A stretch of 64,000 bases of DNA from Methanolobus sp. WCC4 (GTDB taxonomy: Archaea > Halobacteriota > Methanosarcinia > Methanosarcinales > Methanosarcinaceae), in NCBI RefSeq assembly GCF_038022665.1, contig NZ_CP150629.1:1408480-1472479 (forward strand). The letters run 5' to 3'. The notes beneath the pieces are model-generated. The model saw nothing but the letters and a program-made list of their open reading frames with translations, made no database searches and was not told where the DNA came from. Positions 46,024 to 55,440 of this stretch are shown piece by piece (the first letter of the stretch is position 1; each line of letters opens with the position of its first letter). Both the position numbers and the translations under genes were made by a program.

Positions 46024-47370
46024 TCATCTGAGCATGTACCTGACATCATAGCTGCTTGTCGGATATGCGTACATAGCTTCCCTTACCTGTTCCGATGTAA
46101 GTCCTGTTTTGATCGCAAGGGCGAAGAGATTGATGATATCCTCCGCATCAGGTCCGATCACATGTGCTCCGACTATTTTCCCGGTATCTTTTTCGATTAT
46201 GATCTTGGAGGCGAAGGTCCCAAGACCCGTCCTCCTTGCAGAATAATTATTGCTGAGGTCATTGAAGAGTACCTCGTGTTCCTCAGTCGCATCCTTTTCC
46301 AGCAGACCAACACCTGCAAGTGTAGGTATGGTGAACGCTGCTGATGCTATTCCGGAGTAATCGGCAGTATGTTTGTTCTCTTTCAGTATATTGGATGCGA
46401 TCACATTTGCCTGAAGGCTGGCAGTGGGAGTAAGTGCAGGTCCGGGAATGATGCAGTCCCCTGCTGCATATACCGATGGGTTCGATCTGCTTTGCAGGTA
46501 TTCGTTCACGGCAATCCCTCCGTGTTCGATATCCACTTCGCCCTTTTCCGGTTCAAGTCCGTCGATCGCAGGCACCCTTCCAAGTCCGTGTACCACCATA
46601 TCACATTCGTATGTGAGCTCTTCACCCTTCTTTTTATCAAAAGTGACAAGTTCAAGGACATCGTTCTTCTTTCTGATCACCCTGAGCTCCTCTCCGGTAA
46701 TTATTCTGATGCCTGCTCTCTCTGATGCCTTCACCAGCATTTTCACAAGGTCCGGGTCGAACGTCTTAAGGATGTTCTCTCCCCGGTGAATTACAGTAAC
46801 TCTGGCACCTGTCCTTGCAGCTATATGTGCGAACTCGAGCGAGATGTATCCTCCGCCGGCAAAAATGATATTCTCAGGTAATTCTTCCAGGTCCAGGAAT
46901 TCATCACTTGTAGTGAGATGATCGGAACCGGGAATGTCGATGGCCCTTGATGTTGAACCAACGGCCAGAAGGATATATTTTGAGCTTATGAGCCTGTCCC
47001 CTACAAGAAGTGTGTTCCTGTCATGGAAACTGACCTCGGCGTGATAGGTGTCTATTCCGGCTTTTTTGAATGCATTTTCCTTTGGAGCGGTGAGTGAGTT
47101 GACAAGTTCATCCTTGAATTTGACGACCGATGCCCAGTCAAGTGTGCTGCTACATTCAGGGCCTTTGCCTTTCATCCTGGTCCCTGAATCTACTATATTG
47201 GCAGCTCCACTCAATATCTTCTTAGGGGTGCAGCCGTGGAATGCACAGATACCACCGAACCTGTCCTTGTCGGCAATAGCTACTTTCATTCCTGCCTTCC
47301 TTAGCTTATATGCAAGGGATGAACCTGCAACTCCGGTACCTATTACAAATGCATCATAATCCGTTTCCAT
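46024..47370 (-). CDS. FAD-dependent pyridine nucleotide-disulfide oxidoreductase
   Basis: 448 residues from ATG 47370 (METDYDAFVIGTGVAG). Glutathione reductase/dihydrolipoamide dehydrogenase/mercuric reductase superfamily: FAD dinucleotide fold at the N-terminus, the redox pair in GGICAFHGCTPKK (CxxxxC), NAD(P) fold near IFAGGGYISLEFAHIAART, and the C-terminal dimer domain (YAYPTSSYDVRYML). The C-terminal HPT motif normally carrying the active-site base of lipoamide and glutathione reductases reads YPTSS, as in coenzyme A-/mercuric-type or uncharacterised members, so the substrate is unlikely to be lipoamide. No adjacent partner gene. Confidence 0.85.
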   Translation of the reverse strand: METDYDAFVIGTGVAGSSLAYKLRKAGMKVAIADKDRFGGICAFHGCTPKKILSGAANIVDSGTRMKGKGPECSSTLDWASVVKFKDELVNSLTAPKENAFKKAGIDTYHAEVSFHDRNTLLVGDRLISSKYILLAVGSTSRAIDIPGSDHLTTSDEFLDLEELPENIIFAGGGYISLEFAHIAARTGARVTVIHRGENILKTFDPDLVKMLVKASERAGIRIITGEELRVIRKKNDVLELVTFDKKKGEELTYECDMVVHGLGRVPAIDGLEPEKGEVDIEHGGIAVNEYLQSRSNPSVYAAGDCIIPGPALTPTASLQANVIASNILKENKHTADYSGIASAAFTIPTLAGVGLLEKDATEEHEVLFNDLSNNYSARRTGLGTFASKIIIEKDTGKIVGAHVIGPDAEDIINLFALAIKTGLTSEQVREAMYAYPTSSYDVRYMLR

Positions 47371-47520
47371 TGGTCTTGCTCCATTAAGTGTCACATATGA
47401 ATGCACTTCATAAAATTATAGTCTTATGCCAGATCCGCCTATGCCCAATATCCACTTATGATGGGATAAAAAAGTGTTATGTAAAGTATCAGTAAAGGTA
47501 CAGGCAATATTAAGATAAGA

Positions 47521-47754
47521 TCAGCTATTATCCGGCAGGTCGTCAGGTGTTATCGTGATTATCCTGTCAACAGATATGTGTGAATAACGCTCATCTGTGA
47601 TCTCAAGCGTAAGTACTCCATCACAACAGGCCTTCACGGTCCCTCTGAATGTGAGGATCCCTCCGCAATAAACAGAAACATCTTTTCCCATAAGATGGCC
47701 GACGATGAATGGCTGTATCTTCTCATCCTGTCCTTTGATGGTCATATCTATCAA
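47521..47754 (-). CDS. MM0924 family protein
   Basis: 77-residue small beta-rich protein specific to methanogens (an uncharacterised protein of Methanosarcina mazei defines the family). Short beta strands (HLMGKDVSVYCGGILTFRGTV; DGVLTLEITDE) and ISVDRIITITP resemble an Sm-like barrel; two/three cysteines (residues about 31, 43, 44) stand out. ATG at 47754 or 47745. Function unknown. Confidence 0.65.
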   Translation of the reverse strand: MIDMTIKGQDEKIQPFIVGHLMGKDVSVYCGGILTFRGTVKACCDGVLTLEITDERYSHISVDRIITITPDDLPDNS

Positions 47755-47936
47755 TTATATTATTGTCCGATCTCTATAAGTATTGATCGTTATTCCCATT
47801 CCGGCCTTTTGAGTCCATCAAATTAGAATTTTGACTTAAAAGCTTACCTCTTTTTTCTTTAAGACCTCGCCCCCCCCCCCCAAAAAAAACAGTAGCTAGG
47901 TCAATAGATTCATATAGTATAAATTTGGCCAGTCTC

Positions 47937-49046
47937 ATGGAGGATATTTGTACTGTGTATAAAGGAGTCCTCTTTGAGGACTCCATTCGAAACTACGTTG
48001 GTAAAGATAATGTGTCAATTTGCCGGTTGCTACATTCTCTTAATATCGATGATATCGCACAGCATGTTGAAAACAACTACTATTCCAATAAAGACTGGCA
48101 TTTCAAGTATCGTGTTTCTTCTATGATAAAACTCACCATTGTCATGTGTTTCAGAAAACTCTCATTTGACAAAACTATCTCATCGCTAACAGATGAAGAA
48201 GCTCTGCTTCTTCGTTTTGTTAATACGAACGATGATATTTCAATGCCAACTGGAGCAACACTTCACCACTTTGTGAAATACAGGTTAGGAGAAAATGGAT
48301 TCCGGGAAATAATGCAAAAAGTAGCTTCGAGAATACTAGATCTAACATCTTCAAAGGACCTAAAAACAGATTCAACACCTATTGAAGCTTCTAGGTACGA
48401 CAAGCATAGTGATTATAATCCGCATTATAACTGTAAAATGGATAAAGCGCATATCACATTAATCGGAACTTGTCCATTGTACATGACGTATACAAAGGGA
48501 CTGGCACATGATTCTCCACAACTGGAACAGCATATTGAGTTCTTGAAAAGATTGAATCCTGAAGTTGATTCATATGCTTTGGATGGTGCATATGATTCAT
48601 TCACTAACTACGCAGATATCTGGAATGATCTTAATGTGAATCCTACAATATCCCTTCCTTCTGATGCTGTTGTCAGTGAGGAAGGAAGAATAGAGAGAAT
48701 CAATCATTGGATGAACAAGATGTGGAAAAGTGGGGGAGACCCCCACTTTCCACTTAACAGAAAATTGAAGTTCCTCTACAAACATGGAAGGTCAAAGCAA
48801 GTTGGAATGTATCTAAGAAATCAGAACATGGAGGATGCAGAATTCCAGAAGAAAAAAGGGACAAGACAAGATTGTGAAAGGTTTCACAAGCATGTGAAGC
48901 ATATTCTCAAATTTGATGTTAGATCAATCAGAAAAGGAAGCAGAGAACTCTATGTTACCATGAACTTTGTTGTTTATCAATTGATGCTGATTGCAAATTT
49001 GCAAAACAAGGTCAAAAATCCAAATTCATTTGCAAATTATGTGTGA
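47937..49046 (+). CDS. DDE transposase of the IS5/IS1182 type
   Basis: About 369 residues. The N-terminal helical DNA-binding region (KYRVSSMIKLTIVMCFRKLSFDKTISSL; SMPTGATLHHFVKYRLGENGF) is followed by an RNase H-type core: first Asp in LKTDSTPIEASRYD, second in YALDGAYDSF, and a late Glu in QDCERFHKHVKH. This arrangement matches the IS5/IS1182 supergroup; the exact family is uncertain. TTG at 47925 or ATG at 47937 may start it; TATA-like AGTATAAAT is so close that the message may be leaderless from the ATG. The frame is intact. Confidence 0.75.
   Translation: MEDICTVYKGVLFEDSIRNYVGKDNVSICRLLHSLNIDDIAQHVENNYYSNKDWHFKYRVSSMIKLTIVMCFRKLSFDKTISSLTDEEALLLRFVNTNDDISMPTGATLHHFVKYRLGENGFREIMQKVASRILDLTSSKDLKTDSTPIEASRYDKHSDYNPHYNCKMDKAHITLIGTCPLYMTYTKGLAHDSPQLEQHIEFLKRLNPEVDSYALDGAYDSFTNYADIWNDLNVNPTISLPSDAVVSEEGRIERINHWMNKMWKSGGDPHFPLNRKLKFLYKHGRSKQVGMYLRNQNMEDAEFQKKKGTRQDCERFHKHVKHILKFDVRSIRKGSRELYVTMNFVVYQLMLIANLQNKVKNPNSFANYV
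48722..48753 (+). repeat. Long hairpin inside the transposase gene
   Basis: AGTGGGGG (48729-48736), loop AGA, CCCCCACT (48740-48747), extended outward by TGGAAA/TTTCCA with one bulged A, giving a stem of about 14 bp. It encodes KSGGDPHF within the open frame. Confidence 0.7.
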
Positions 49047-49190
49047 GAAAAAGCTTGTCAAATTAGAATGGAGAAAAAGATGAGCTAATTTGATAATCTC
49101 CTTTTGTTCATATCCTGCTCCAAAAGAGTGAAATAGTTCCCAAAAGATAAATAGTGCGGATCCTATCTACCTATCAAAGTGGTGTTATCT

Positions 49191-49727
49191 ATGGCTGATA
49201 AAAGAAAAAAACGAGGTTTCTTTGACGATATCTTTAACGAAGGTAATTTCACTGATATTGAAGACATCATAGAGCATATGATGGAAAAGTTCGGTATCGA
49301 CCTCGATGATGTTGAAAAGCAGCCATTCTTCTATGGTTTCTCTGTAACAGCTCATCCCGGGGAGGAGCCTGAGATAAGGGAGTTCGGTAATGTCTTCCCT
49401 GACGACGACGATGAGGAACTGGATTCAGTTATACAGCAGTTCAGGGTGAATGAAAGGCAACCTCTTATAGATGTCTTTGAGATGGATGACCGGGTCTATG
49501 TAACGATCGAGCTTTCTGATGTGGACAGGGACGATATAGGCCTGAATGTTACTGAAACCGTACTTGAGCTTAAAGCAGAGAATGAGGAAGTGCTCTATTC
49601 TGAGAAGGTCGACCTTCCTTCAAGTGTTGACCCGGATACTGCAAAGGCGACATATCGTAATGGTGTCCTTGAGGTAGTAATGGATGTGAAAGAGCTTGGG
49701 GTCGCTCGCTCGGTCCATATCGGATAA
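49191..49727 (+). CDS. Hsp20/alpha-crystallin family protein
   Basis: Small heat-shock-type chaperone of 178 residues (ATG 49191, MADKRKKRGFF). The N-terminal third is acidic and helical (EGNFTDIEDIIEHMMEKFGI), the C-terminal part (about 90-178) is an alpha-crystallin domain (PLIDVFEMDDRVYVTIELSDVDRDDI; KATYRNGVLEVVM). The archaeal branch resembles the gas-vesicle-associated GvpH group, but no gvp genes are present here, so a general chaperone role is more likely. Monocistronic. Confidence 0.82.
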   Translation: MADKRKKRGFFDDIFNEGNFTDIEDIIEHMMEKFGIDLDDVEKQPFFYGFSVTAHPGEEPEIREFGNVFPDDDDEELDSVIQQFRVNERQPLIDVFEMDDRVYVTIELSDVDRDDIGLNVTETVLELKAENEEVLYSEKVDLPSSVDPDTAKATYRNGVLEVVMDVKELGVARSVHIG

Positions 49728-49872
49728 TCTTCATAATATATTTCATCTCATTTAATTTCATTTTATTTTTGTTGTTTTTTACCTGATTCTTATTTTTGAT
49801 GTTCGACCATCATGTATATAAGTAATACATAAAATCTATATTATCTTACAGAGTAAGTTGTGGAGTACAAGA

Positions 49873-52629
49873 ATGTCGGTGGATAAAGGGGCTGGTAATT
49901 GCAGATATGGAGTATTTCCGGGAAAGATGGATCTGGCTCATTCAGATATGTTGTCCAGGCTCGATGTCGGTGTGGTATGCCTGGATAAAGACGGCAGGTT
50001 CATTCATTTCAATAAGACCATTCAGGATATTACGGGTATCACGGATGCAGATGTCATTGGGAAAGAGCTCCATGAGCTTTTAAGTTCATACAGGTACAGT
50101 GGTAATTCTCTCCTGCGCAACTTAATGTCAGCAGGGGATCAGAACCACGGATCTGAAAATACCTATCTCAAACTGGTTACACATGATGGCTATCTGAAGT
50201 ATCTGACATGCGAACAGATGCCATGTGTGGATGAGAATGGCATTTGTAATGGTACTATTTTCTTCATAAGGGACGAGACCATCAGAACAGTGTGCTCGAA
50301 TGATCGTCTGTTCAGCAATTATGAAATGGATACATCCCATCTTCCCTTCGTTTCCTTTTTGTGTAAAGGGGATGATACCTGGTCGGTGGAGTATGTCTCG
50401 GATAACATAGTTCAGTTCGGCTACGATCCGGCTGCTCTCCTATCCGGAAAACTGTCATTTGCCGATATAGTTCATAGTGATCATATTGAAAATATAAGAA
50501 ATGCTGTTGATTCATGCACTGATGAATATTTCTCGCATGAATATATGATCCTCCCAAAACATGGAGAACCACGCTGGGTACTTGAAAGGTCATATGCTGT
50601 GCGTGATGATGATGGCAATATAACTCATTTCCATGGTGCTGTCCTTGACATCCATGAGAGGAAGCTGGCTGAGAAAGAACTTGAAAGTATGAACCTTCAG
50701 GAGAGGGCTCTTTCAACACTGGGAAGCAAGGCTCTTTCCTGCAACAATGTGGATGCTCTTATGGACTATGCAGTCGAACTGGTTGCGACCACCCTTGACA
50801 TTAAATGTTGTTTGATCATGGAAAGGTTGTCAGACGGTCGTTTTCTTTTAAGATATGGATATGGGGTGAGTGATTGGTGTATAGGTTCTGTTATAGTAGG
50901 TGGTGATTCCGCTTCCCAGGCGGGAATGACCGTTGTATCGGGAAAACCTCTCATTATGCGTGATACTGAAAAAGAGAACCGTTTCCAGGTCCCTCGTTTT
51001 CTTTATGAGCATGGTATCCTGAGTGGGGTATGTGTGATCATCGGCAGTATGAACTCACCATTTGGTACATTATGTGCCTATGCGGATGAGAAAAGACAAT
51101 TCTCTGAACATGATATCAACTTCCTTAAGTCCGTTTCGAACATCCTTGCAGAATCCATTGGATTACGTGAATCGATCGGTTCACTGGAACTATATAAAAA
51201 AATGATAGGGCATTCAAATGACTATATTATGGTCCTTGATACGGTGACAAAGAAGTTCGATCATGTAAGTGACAGAGTTATTGAGGATCTCGGTTTTTCG
51301 GAATCCGAACTGATGTCCCAGAATGTATTCGAACCCGGTTGCTTCATGAGAACGATGGATATGTTCGATGTTATCAGGAAAGCAGCTGACGAAGGTACTT
51401 TTGTGGTGGCTTCCGAGTTTATAAGAAAGAACGGCACGTCCTTCCCGGTGGACATAAGTTTCTCATTCGTGGAGAACGAAGGCAGGATATACATGGTGCT
51501 GATAGGCCGTGATGTCACTGAAAGGGAAAAGGCTCATCGTATCCTTCATGAATCCAGGACCAAGCTGAGTGCTATCTTTGAGAATGCTACTGACCTTATA
51601 TGTCTGTCCGACCTGCATGGCAGAATACTGCAAATAAATAAGACTATGACAGAATTCATGGGTTACCAGAATGGTGAATTGGTGGACTCATCTTTGGAGG
51701 ACCTGTTCTCTCCTGACATCAGGATGGATGTACAGACGATCATAGCAGAGGTCGTGAGCAAAGGATCCATTACAGTTGAGATCGATATGTTGAAGAAGAA
51801 TGGTGATTCCCTTCCTATGGAGATAAAGATCCAGCTGATAGAATACAATGATAAGAAACGCCTTCTTTCAATGGGTCGTGATGTAAGTGAAAGGAGACTG
51901 CTGGAAGAGGCAATAAGGGGACATGCAGAGCAGCTTGAATACTCAAATAATATCAAGGATATGTTCGCTGATGTTACCAGCCATGATCTCATAAGTTCAG
52001 TATCTCTTATAGAAGGATATGTGGATTATCTTACTGGTGTCGAAGAGGATAATGATAAGGTACGCATCCTTGAAACTATCACGGCTTCCACTGAGAAACT
52101 GAAAAGAACGATAAATTCAGCTTCTTTATTTGCAAAGATGAACAGTTCTAAAGAACTGGAACTTCAGACAATGGACCTTCGATATGTTTATCGTAATTCT
52201 GTGGACCGTCTCTTTGAAAGGATCACAAGTCGGGATATAGATGTTGCACTTAATGCCCCCGATTCCTGTCCTGCATACATGAATCCTATCATGGAGGAAG
52301 TTTTCTTCAACCTGCTGTCAAATGCCATAAAATACTCTCCTGAAGGTGATGAGGTACTTGTTGGTATTGAAAGTGCAGGTGACAGGTGGAAGGTCAGTGT
52401 CTCAGATCACGGTCCCGGTATATCGGATGAGGATAAGTCAAAGATATTCGACCGTTTCAGCAAAGCATCGAATTCCGATGTGAGTGGGAAGGGACTTGGA
52501 CTTGCCATAGCCAGGCTGGCGTTGAAATGTCATGGTGAGGAACTCCACGTCGATGATAATGTGGATGGCAAAGGCAGTACTTTCTGGTTCAATGTACGTG
52601 TATCGGATGAGTTCGATGATTTCCAATGA
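49873..52629 (+). CDS. Soluble sensor histidine kinase (PAS-PAS-GAF-PAS-PAS-HisKA-HATPase)
   Basis: 918 residues from ATG 49873 (MSVDKGAGN), behind GGAG; the open frame begins at TTG 49858. Domains: PAS 1 (MLSRLDVGVVCLDKDGRF), PAS 2 of the PAC/fold-3 type (WSVEYVSDNIVQFGY), GAF (about 280-440), PAS 3 (MIGHSNDYIMVLDTVT), PAS 4 (IFENATDLICLSDLHG), HisKA with DVTSHDLISSV (His about 704, SHD rather than SHE as often seen in methanogen kinases) and HATPase (FFNLLSNAIKYSPE; SDHGPGISDED; GKGLGLAIA). No TM helix or receiver. A TATA element (ATGTATATAAG, near 49813-49822) precedes it. Confidence 0.9.
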   Translation: MSVDKGAGNCRYGVFPGKMDLAHSDMLSRLDVGVVCLDKDGRFIHFNKTIQDITGITDADVIGKELHELLSSYRYSGNSLLRNLMSAGDQNHGSENTYLKLVTHDGYLKYLTCEQMPCVDENGICNGTIFFIRDETIRTVCSNDRLFSNYEMDTSHLPFVSFLCKGDDTWSVEYVSDNIVQFGYDPAALLSGKLSFADIVHSDHIENIRNAVDSCTDEYFSHEYMILPKHGEPRWVLERSYAVRDDDGNITHFHGAVLDIHERKLAEKELESMNLQERALSTLGSKALSCNNVDALMDYAVELVATTLDIKCCLIMERLSDGRFLLRYGYGVSDWCIGSVIVGGDSASQAGMTVVSGKPLIMRDTEKENRFQVPRFLYEHGILSGVCVIIGSMNSPFGTLCAYADEKRQFSEHDINFLKSVSNILAESIGLRESIGSLELYKKMIGHSNDYIMVLDTVTKKFDHVSDRVIEDLGFSESELMSQNVFEPGCFMRTMDMFDVIRKAADEGTFVVASEFIRKNGTSFPVDISFSFVENEGRIYMVLIGRDVTEREKAHRILHESRTKLSAIFENATDLICLSDLHGRILQINKTMTEFMGYQNGELVDSSLEDLFSPDIRMDVQTIIAEVVSKGSITVEIDMLKKNGDSLPMEIKIQLIEYNDKKRLLSMGRDVSERRLLEEAIRGHAEQLEYSNNIKDMFADVTSHDLISSVSLIEGYVDYLTGVEEDNDKVRILETITASTEKLKRTINSASLFAKMNSSKELELQTMDLRYVYRNSVDRLFERITSRDIDVALNAPDSCPAYMNPIMEEVFFNLLSNAIKYSPEGDEVLVGIESAGDRWKVSVSDHGPGISDEDKSKIFDRFSKASNSDVSGKGLGLAIARLALKCHGEELHVDDNVDGKGSTFWFNVRVSDEFDDFQ

Positions 52630-52779
52630 AAACCTTAATTAAGAAACGTATTCATAGGTCTTGGTCCTGTCATTTGTTTTTGTGTGTATTGTCTCTAAAT
52701 TGCAGTGTCATGCATGCAATAACCACAAGTAATATATAGGTACTAAAAAATTACTTTTTGTACTTGTAGAGGTAGTCGA

Positions 52780-54282
52780 ATGGTTAAGAAAACAATTCAT
52801 GAGATCAACAGCAGAATAAGGGACGGAAGTGTCAGCGTGGTCACTGCCGAGGAAATGGTCCACATAGTCGGTGAACTGGGTGCAGAGGGCGCTGCAAAGG
52901 AAGTCGATGTGGTAACTACCGGTACTTTCGGTGCAATGTGCTCGTCCGGTGTATGGTTGAACTTCGGTCATTCGGAACCTCCTATCAAGATGCAGAAGGT
53001 ATTCCTGAACGATGTGGAGGCTTACACGGGTGTTGCCGCGGTAGATGCCTTCATAGGTGCCACACAGATATCCGAGACACTTGGAATGGATTATGGTGGT
53101 GCGCACGTAATTGAGGATCTTATACGTGGCAAGTCCGTTAACCTTCATGCGATATCCCATGGCACTGACTGTTATCCGCGAAAAGTGCTCGATACTACCC
53201 TGACCCTCGAGGACATGAACCAGGCGATCATGATGAATCCCCGTAATGCCTATCAGAAGTACAATGCTGCTACAAACAGCACCAAGAGTACTATTCACAC
53301 TTATATGGGATCACTTTTACCTTCCTTCGGTAATGTCACCTATTCAGGTGCAGGTGTACTCTCACCACTCTCCAATGATCCTGATTACATGACCATCGGT
53401 ACCGGTACGAGGATATTCCTGGGCGGCACACAGGGTTACATAACCGGGCAGGGAACACAGCATTCCTCTGGTGGAGGATTTGGTACCATGATGGTCCAGG
53501 GTGACCTCAAGAATATGAGTCCCGATTACGTCAGGGCAGCTAACTTCGCCGGATATGGCACTTCACTCTATCTTGGAATGGGTGTCCCTATACCCATCCT
53601 CAACGAACAGATCGCACAGGCAACAGCGGTCACAGATGCAGATATCACAACCAATATACTGGACTACGGGGTTCCAAGCAGGGACCGTCCGGCCGTTCGC
53701 CAGGTGACTTACGCGGAACTGCGCAGTGGCTCTGTTGAGATAGATGGTCGTGATGTCCCTACATCCTCTATGTCAAGTTTCAAGAAGTCAAGGATGATTG
53801 CCTCAGAGCTCAAGGAATGGATCGCAAGGGGTGACTTCTTCGTGTCCATGCCTGCTGAAAGACTCCCAAAGGACGTATCCGCAAGACCTATGAAACAAAC
53901 AGAAGGTATTGCCCTTGTTTCTGATATTATGGCGGTCAGTGTGGTGACCATTGGCATGGGAGCCAGTATCTATGATGCTGCAAAGACTATAATGGATACC
54001 GATTTCAATCATCTTCCTGTTGTCGATGAGAATGAATGCCTTGTGGGGATCATCACCGCATGGGACATATCAAAGGCAGTTTCCCAGAACAAGTTCGATC
54101 TTGTGGAGGATATAATGACCCGTAAGGTAATAACGTCAAGTGCTGATGAGAGGGTCGCGGTAGTTGCAAGAAGGATGGACCAGGATTCCGTATCAGCAAT
54201 GCCTGTGATCAACAAGGGAAGGCGTGTTATTGGAATGATCACCAGTGATGATATCAGTAAACTATATGCCAGGAGGTCATAA
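52780..54282 (+). CDS. L-aspartate semialdehyde sulfurtransferase (COG1900 + CBS pair)
   Basis: 500-residue enzyme of the COG1900/HcyBio family that inserts sulfur into aspartate semialdehyde on the way to homocysteine in methanogens and related anaerobes (known for the family). The catalytic domain (1-370) contains conserved cysteines in GAMCSSGVWLNFG and SHGTDCYPRK and the GGGFGTMMVQGD and GTGTRIFLGGTQG loops. Residues about 385-500 are two CBS domains (DIMAVSVVTIG; DIMTRKVITSS), likely binding an adenosyl ligand for regulation. It ends 2 bases before its NIL-ferredoxin partner. Confidence 0.93.
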   Translation: MVKKTIHEINSRIRDGSVSVVTAEEMVHIVGELGAEGAAKEVDVVTTGTFGAMCSSGVWLNFGHSEPPIKMQKVFLNDVEAYTGVAAVDAFIGATQISETLGMDYGGAHVIEDLIRGKSVNLHAISHGTDCYPRKVLDTTLTLEDMNQAIMMNPRNAYQKYNAATNSTKSTIHTYMGSLLPSFGNVTYSGAGVLSPLSNDPDYMTIGTGTRIFLGGTQGYITGQGTQHSSGGGFGTMMVQGDLKNMSPDYVRAANFAGYGTSLYLGMGVPIPILNEQIAQATAVTDADITTNILDYGVPSRDRPAVRQVTYAELRSGSVEIDGRDVPTSSMSSFKKSRMIASELKEWIARGDFFVSMPAERLPKDVSARPMKQTEGIALVSDIMAVSVVTIGMGASIYDAAKTIMDTDFNHLPVVDENECLVGIITAWDISKAVSQNKFDLVEDIMTRKVITSSADERVAVVARRMDQDSVSAMPVINKGRRVIGMITSDDISKLYARRS

Positions 54283-54284
54283 AT

Positions 54285-54677
54285 ATGAAGATCAAGATCA
54301 ACATCTCAAGTGATATCCTGACAAAGCCTATAATGGCAGAGGCTATTCTTGAGACAGGCGTGCTGCTTAACATCTCCCAGGCACATTTCGACCGTTCCCA
54401 CGGTGAGGTTGTTGCTGATGTGGAAAAGGACAAGTTCGAGCTTATGTGTAAGGCACTTATGGACAGGGGTGCAAAGGTCACGAAGCTGGATACTCCTATC
54501 AGATGGGATGAGAATGAATGCGTTGAATGCAGTGCATGTATCTCCGTCTGCCCTACAAAGGTTTTCGCACTGGCTGATGATTTCAGTCTGGAAGTTGACG
54601 AGACAAAGTGCATCCAGTGCGCAACATGTGTTGATATGTGTCCTCACAATGCGCTGTCACTTGAGAATAACAAGTGA
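54285..54677 (+). CDS. NIL-domain ferredoxin of the homocysteine pathway
   Basis: 130-residue electron carrier: NIL domain (about 1-75) followed by two 4Fe-4S motifs, CVECSACISVCP (about 83-94) and CIQCATCVDMCP (about 113-124). In methanogens it works with the COG1900 protein, which lies 2 bases upstream, to supply electrons during sulfur insertion. Function is from established family knowledge; the spacing shows co-transcription. Confidence 0.92.
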   Translation: MKIKINISSDILTKPIMAEAILETGVLLNISQAHFDRSHGEVVADVEKDKFELMCKALMDRGAKVTKLDTPIRWDENECVECSACISVCPTKVFALADDFSLEVDETKCIQCATCVDMCPHNALSLENNK

Positions 54678-54698
54678 CATCTCTACTTTTATTTTACC

Positions 54699-55412
54699 AT
54701 GAAAGAACATTTCAGACTTAAAGAGACCATCGTGACCATTCAGGCCGATGACCTCTCCTATATTGAAATAGCTAAGGAAGCTATCAGGGAGAAACGAAGC
54801 GAACTTGAGTCCTACATAGCCTCAGACCCGTTCTTCCAGAGCACCCTTGAACCCTATGATGTTGAAGGTGACTTCCCGGAGGTCGTCAGGAGGATGATCG
54901 AAGCCGGAAATGCCATGGGTATCGGTCCCATGAGTGCTGTTGCAGGCACTATCTCCTCTTTTGCGGTGGAAGCCATGGTTGAGGCTGGTGCGACCTTTGC
55001 GATAGTGGACAACGGTGGGGATATTGCCATCATCAATGACCGCCCGGTCCTGATGGGAATCTATGCAGGTAATTCTCCACTGAAGGATATAGGTTTTGTA
55101 ATGGAAGCACGTGATTCCATTACAGGTGTATGTACCTCTTCCGGCAGTGTCGGCCCTTCGATCAGTTTCGGGATGGCCGATGCGGCAGTTGTTTTCTCTG
55201 ACAATGTATCGCTGGCAGATTCCGCAGCTACAGCTCTTGGTAACGGAACTGATATAGGTAAGGAAGCTGTGGAAAGGTCCTTCGATGTTGTGAAGGATGT
55301 TCAGGGTATCAAAGGTGCCATTGTCATTCAGGGTGAGTTCATGGGATTCTGGGGCGACGTGCCTGAGATACAGAAGGCCGATGTAAGGTATGAGTGTATA
55401 ACTAAAGGTTGA
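54699..55412 (+). CDS. UPF0280 family (COG2122) ApbE-like protein
   Basis: 237 residues, FAD-transferase-like (ApbE) fold without TM. Conserved [15 protein letters not shown] and DNGGDIAI motifs are those of UPF0280. In methanogens the family is linked to cysteine/homocysteine sulfur assimilation, and here it stands 21 bases behind the NIL-ferredoxin gene, completing a three-gene sulfur cluster. The biochemical reaction is unsettled. Confidence 0.88.
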   Translation: MKEHFRLKETIVTIQADDLSYIEIAKEAIREKRSELESYIASDPFFQSTLEPYDVEGDFPEVVRRMIEAGNAMGIGPMSAVAGTISSFAVEAMVEAGATFAIVDNGGDIAIINDRPVLMGIYAGNSPLKDIGFVMEARDSITGVCTSSGSVGPSISFGMADAAVVFSDNVSLADSAATALGNGTDIGKEAVERSFDVVKDVQGIKGAIVIQGEFMGFWGDVPEIQKADVRYECITKG

Positions 55413-55440
55413 CACAAAAAAGAAAAACAAAAAAGGGACT

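Larger units (their letters stand above)
47817..49094 (+). mobile_element. Insertion sequence with DDE transposase
   Basis: A transposase gene flanked by the short inverted repeat ATCAAATTAG (47817-47826) / CTAATTTGAT (49085-49094), giving an element of about 1.28 kb. A second direct copy of TCAAATTAGAAT lies inside the right end (49058-49069). A 12-C/8-A homopolymer (47870-47889) sits between the left end and the gene. No clear target duplication is visible, so the exact ends are provisional. AT-rich compared with neighbours. Confidence 0.7.

Noticed and set aside
47811-49100. Target-site duplication around the insertion sequence
   Set aside because: The bases outside the ATCAAATTAG ends (GTCC on the left, AATC on the right) do not match, so no duplication is claimed.
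49191-49727. Gas vesicle gene cluster member
   Set aside because: The Hsp20 protein resembles GvpH-type sequences, but no other gvp gene is nearby, so a chaperone call is safer.
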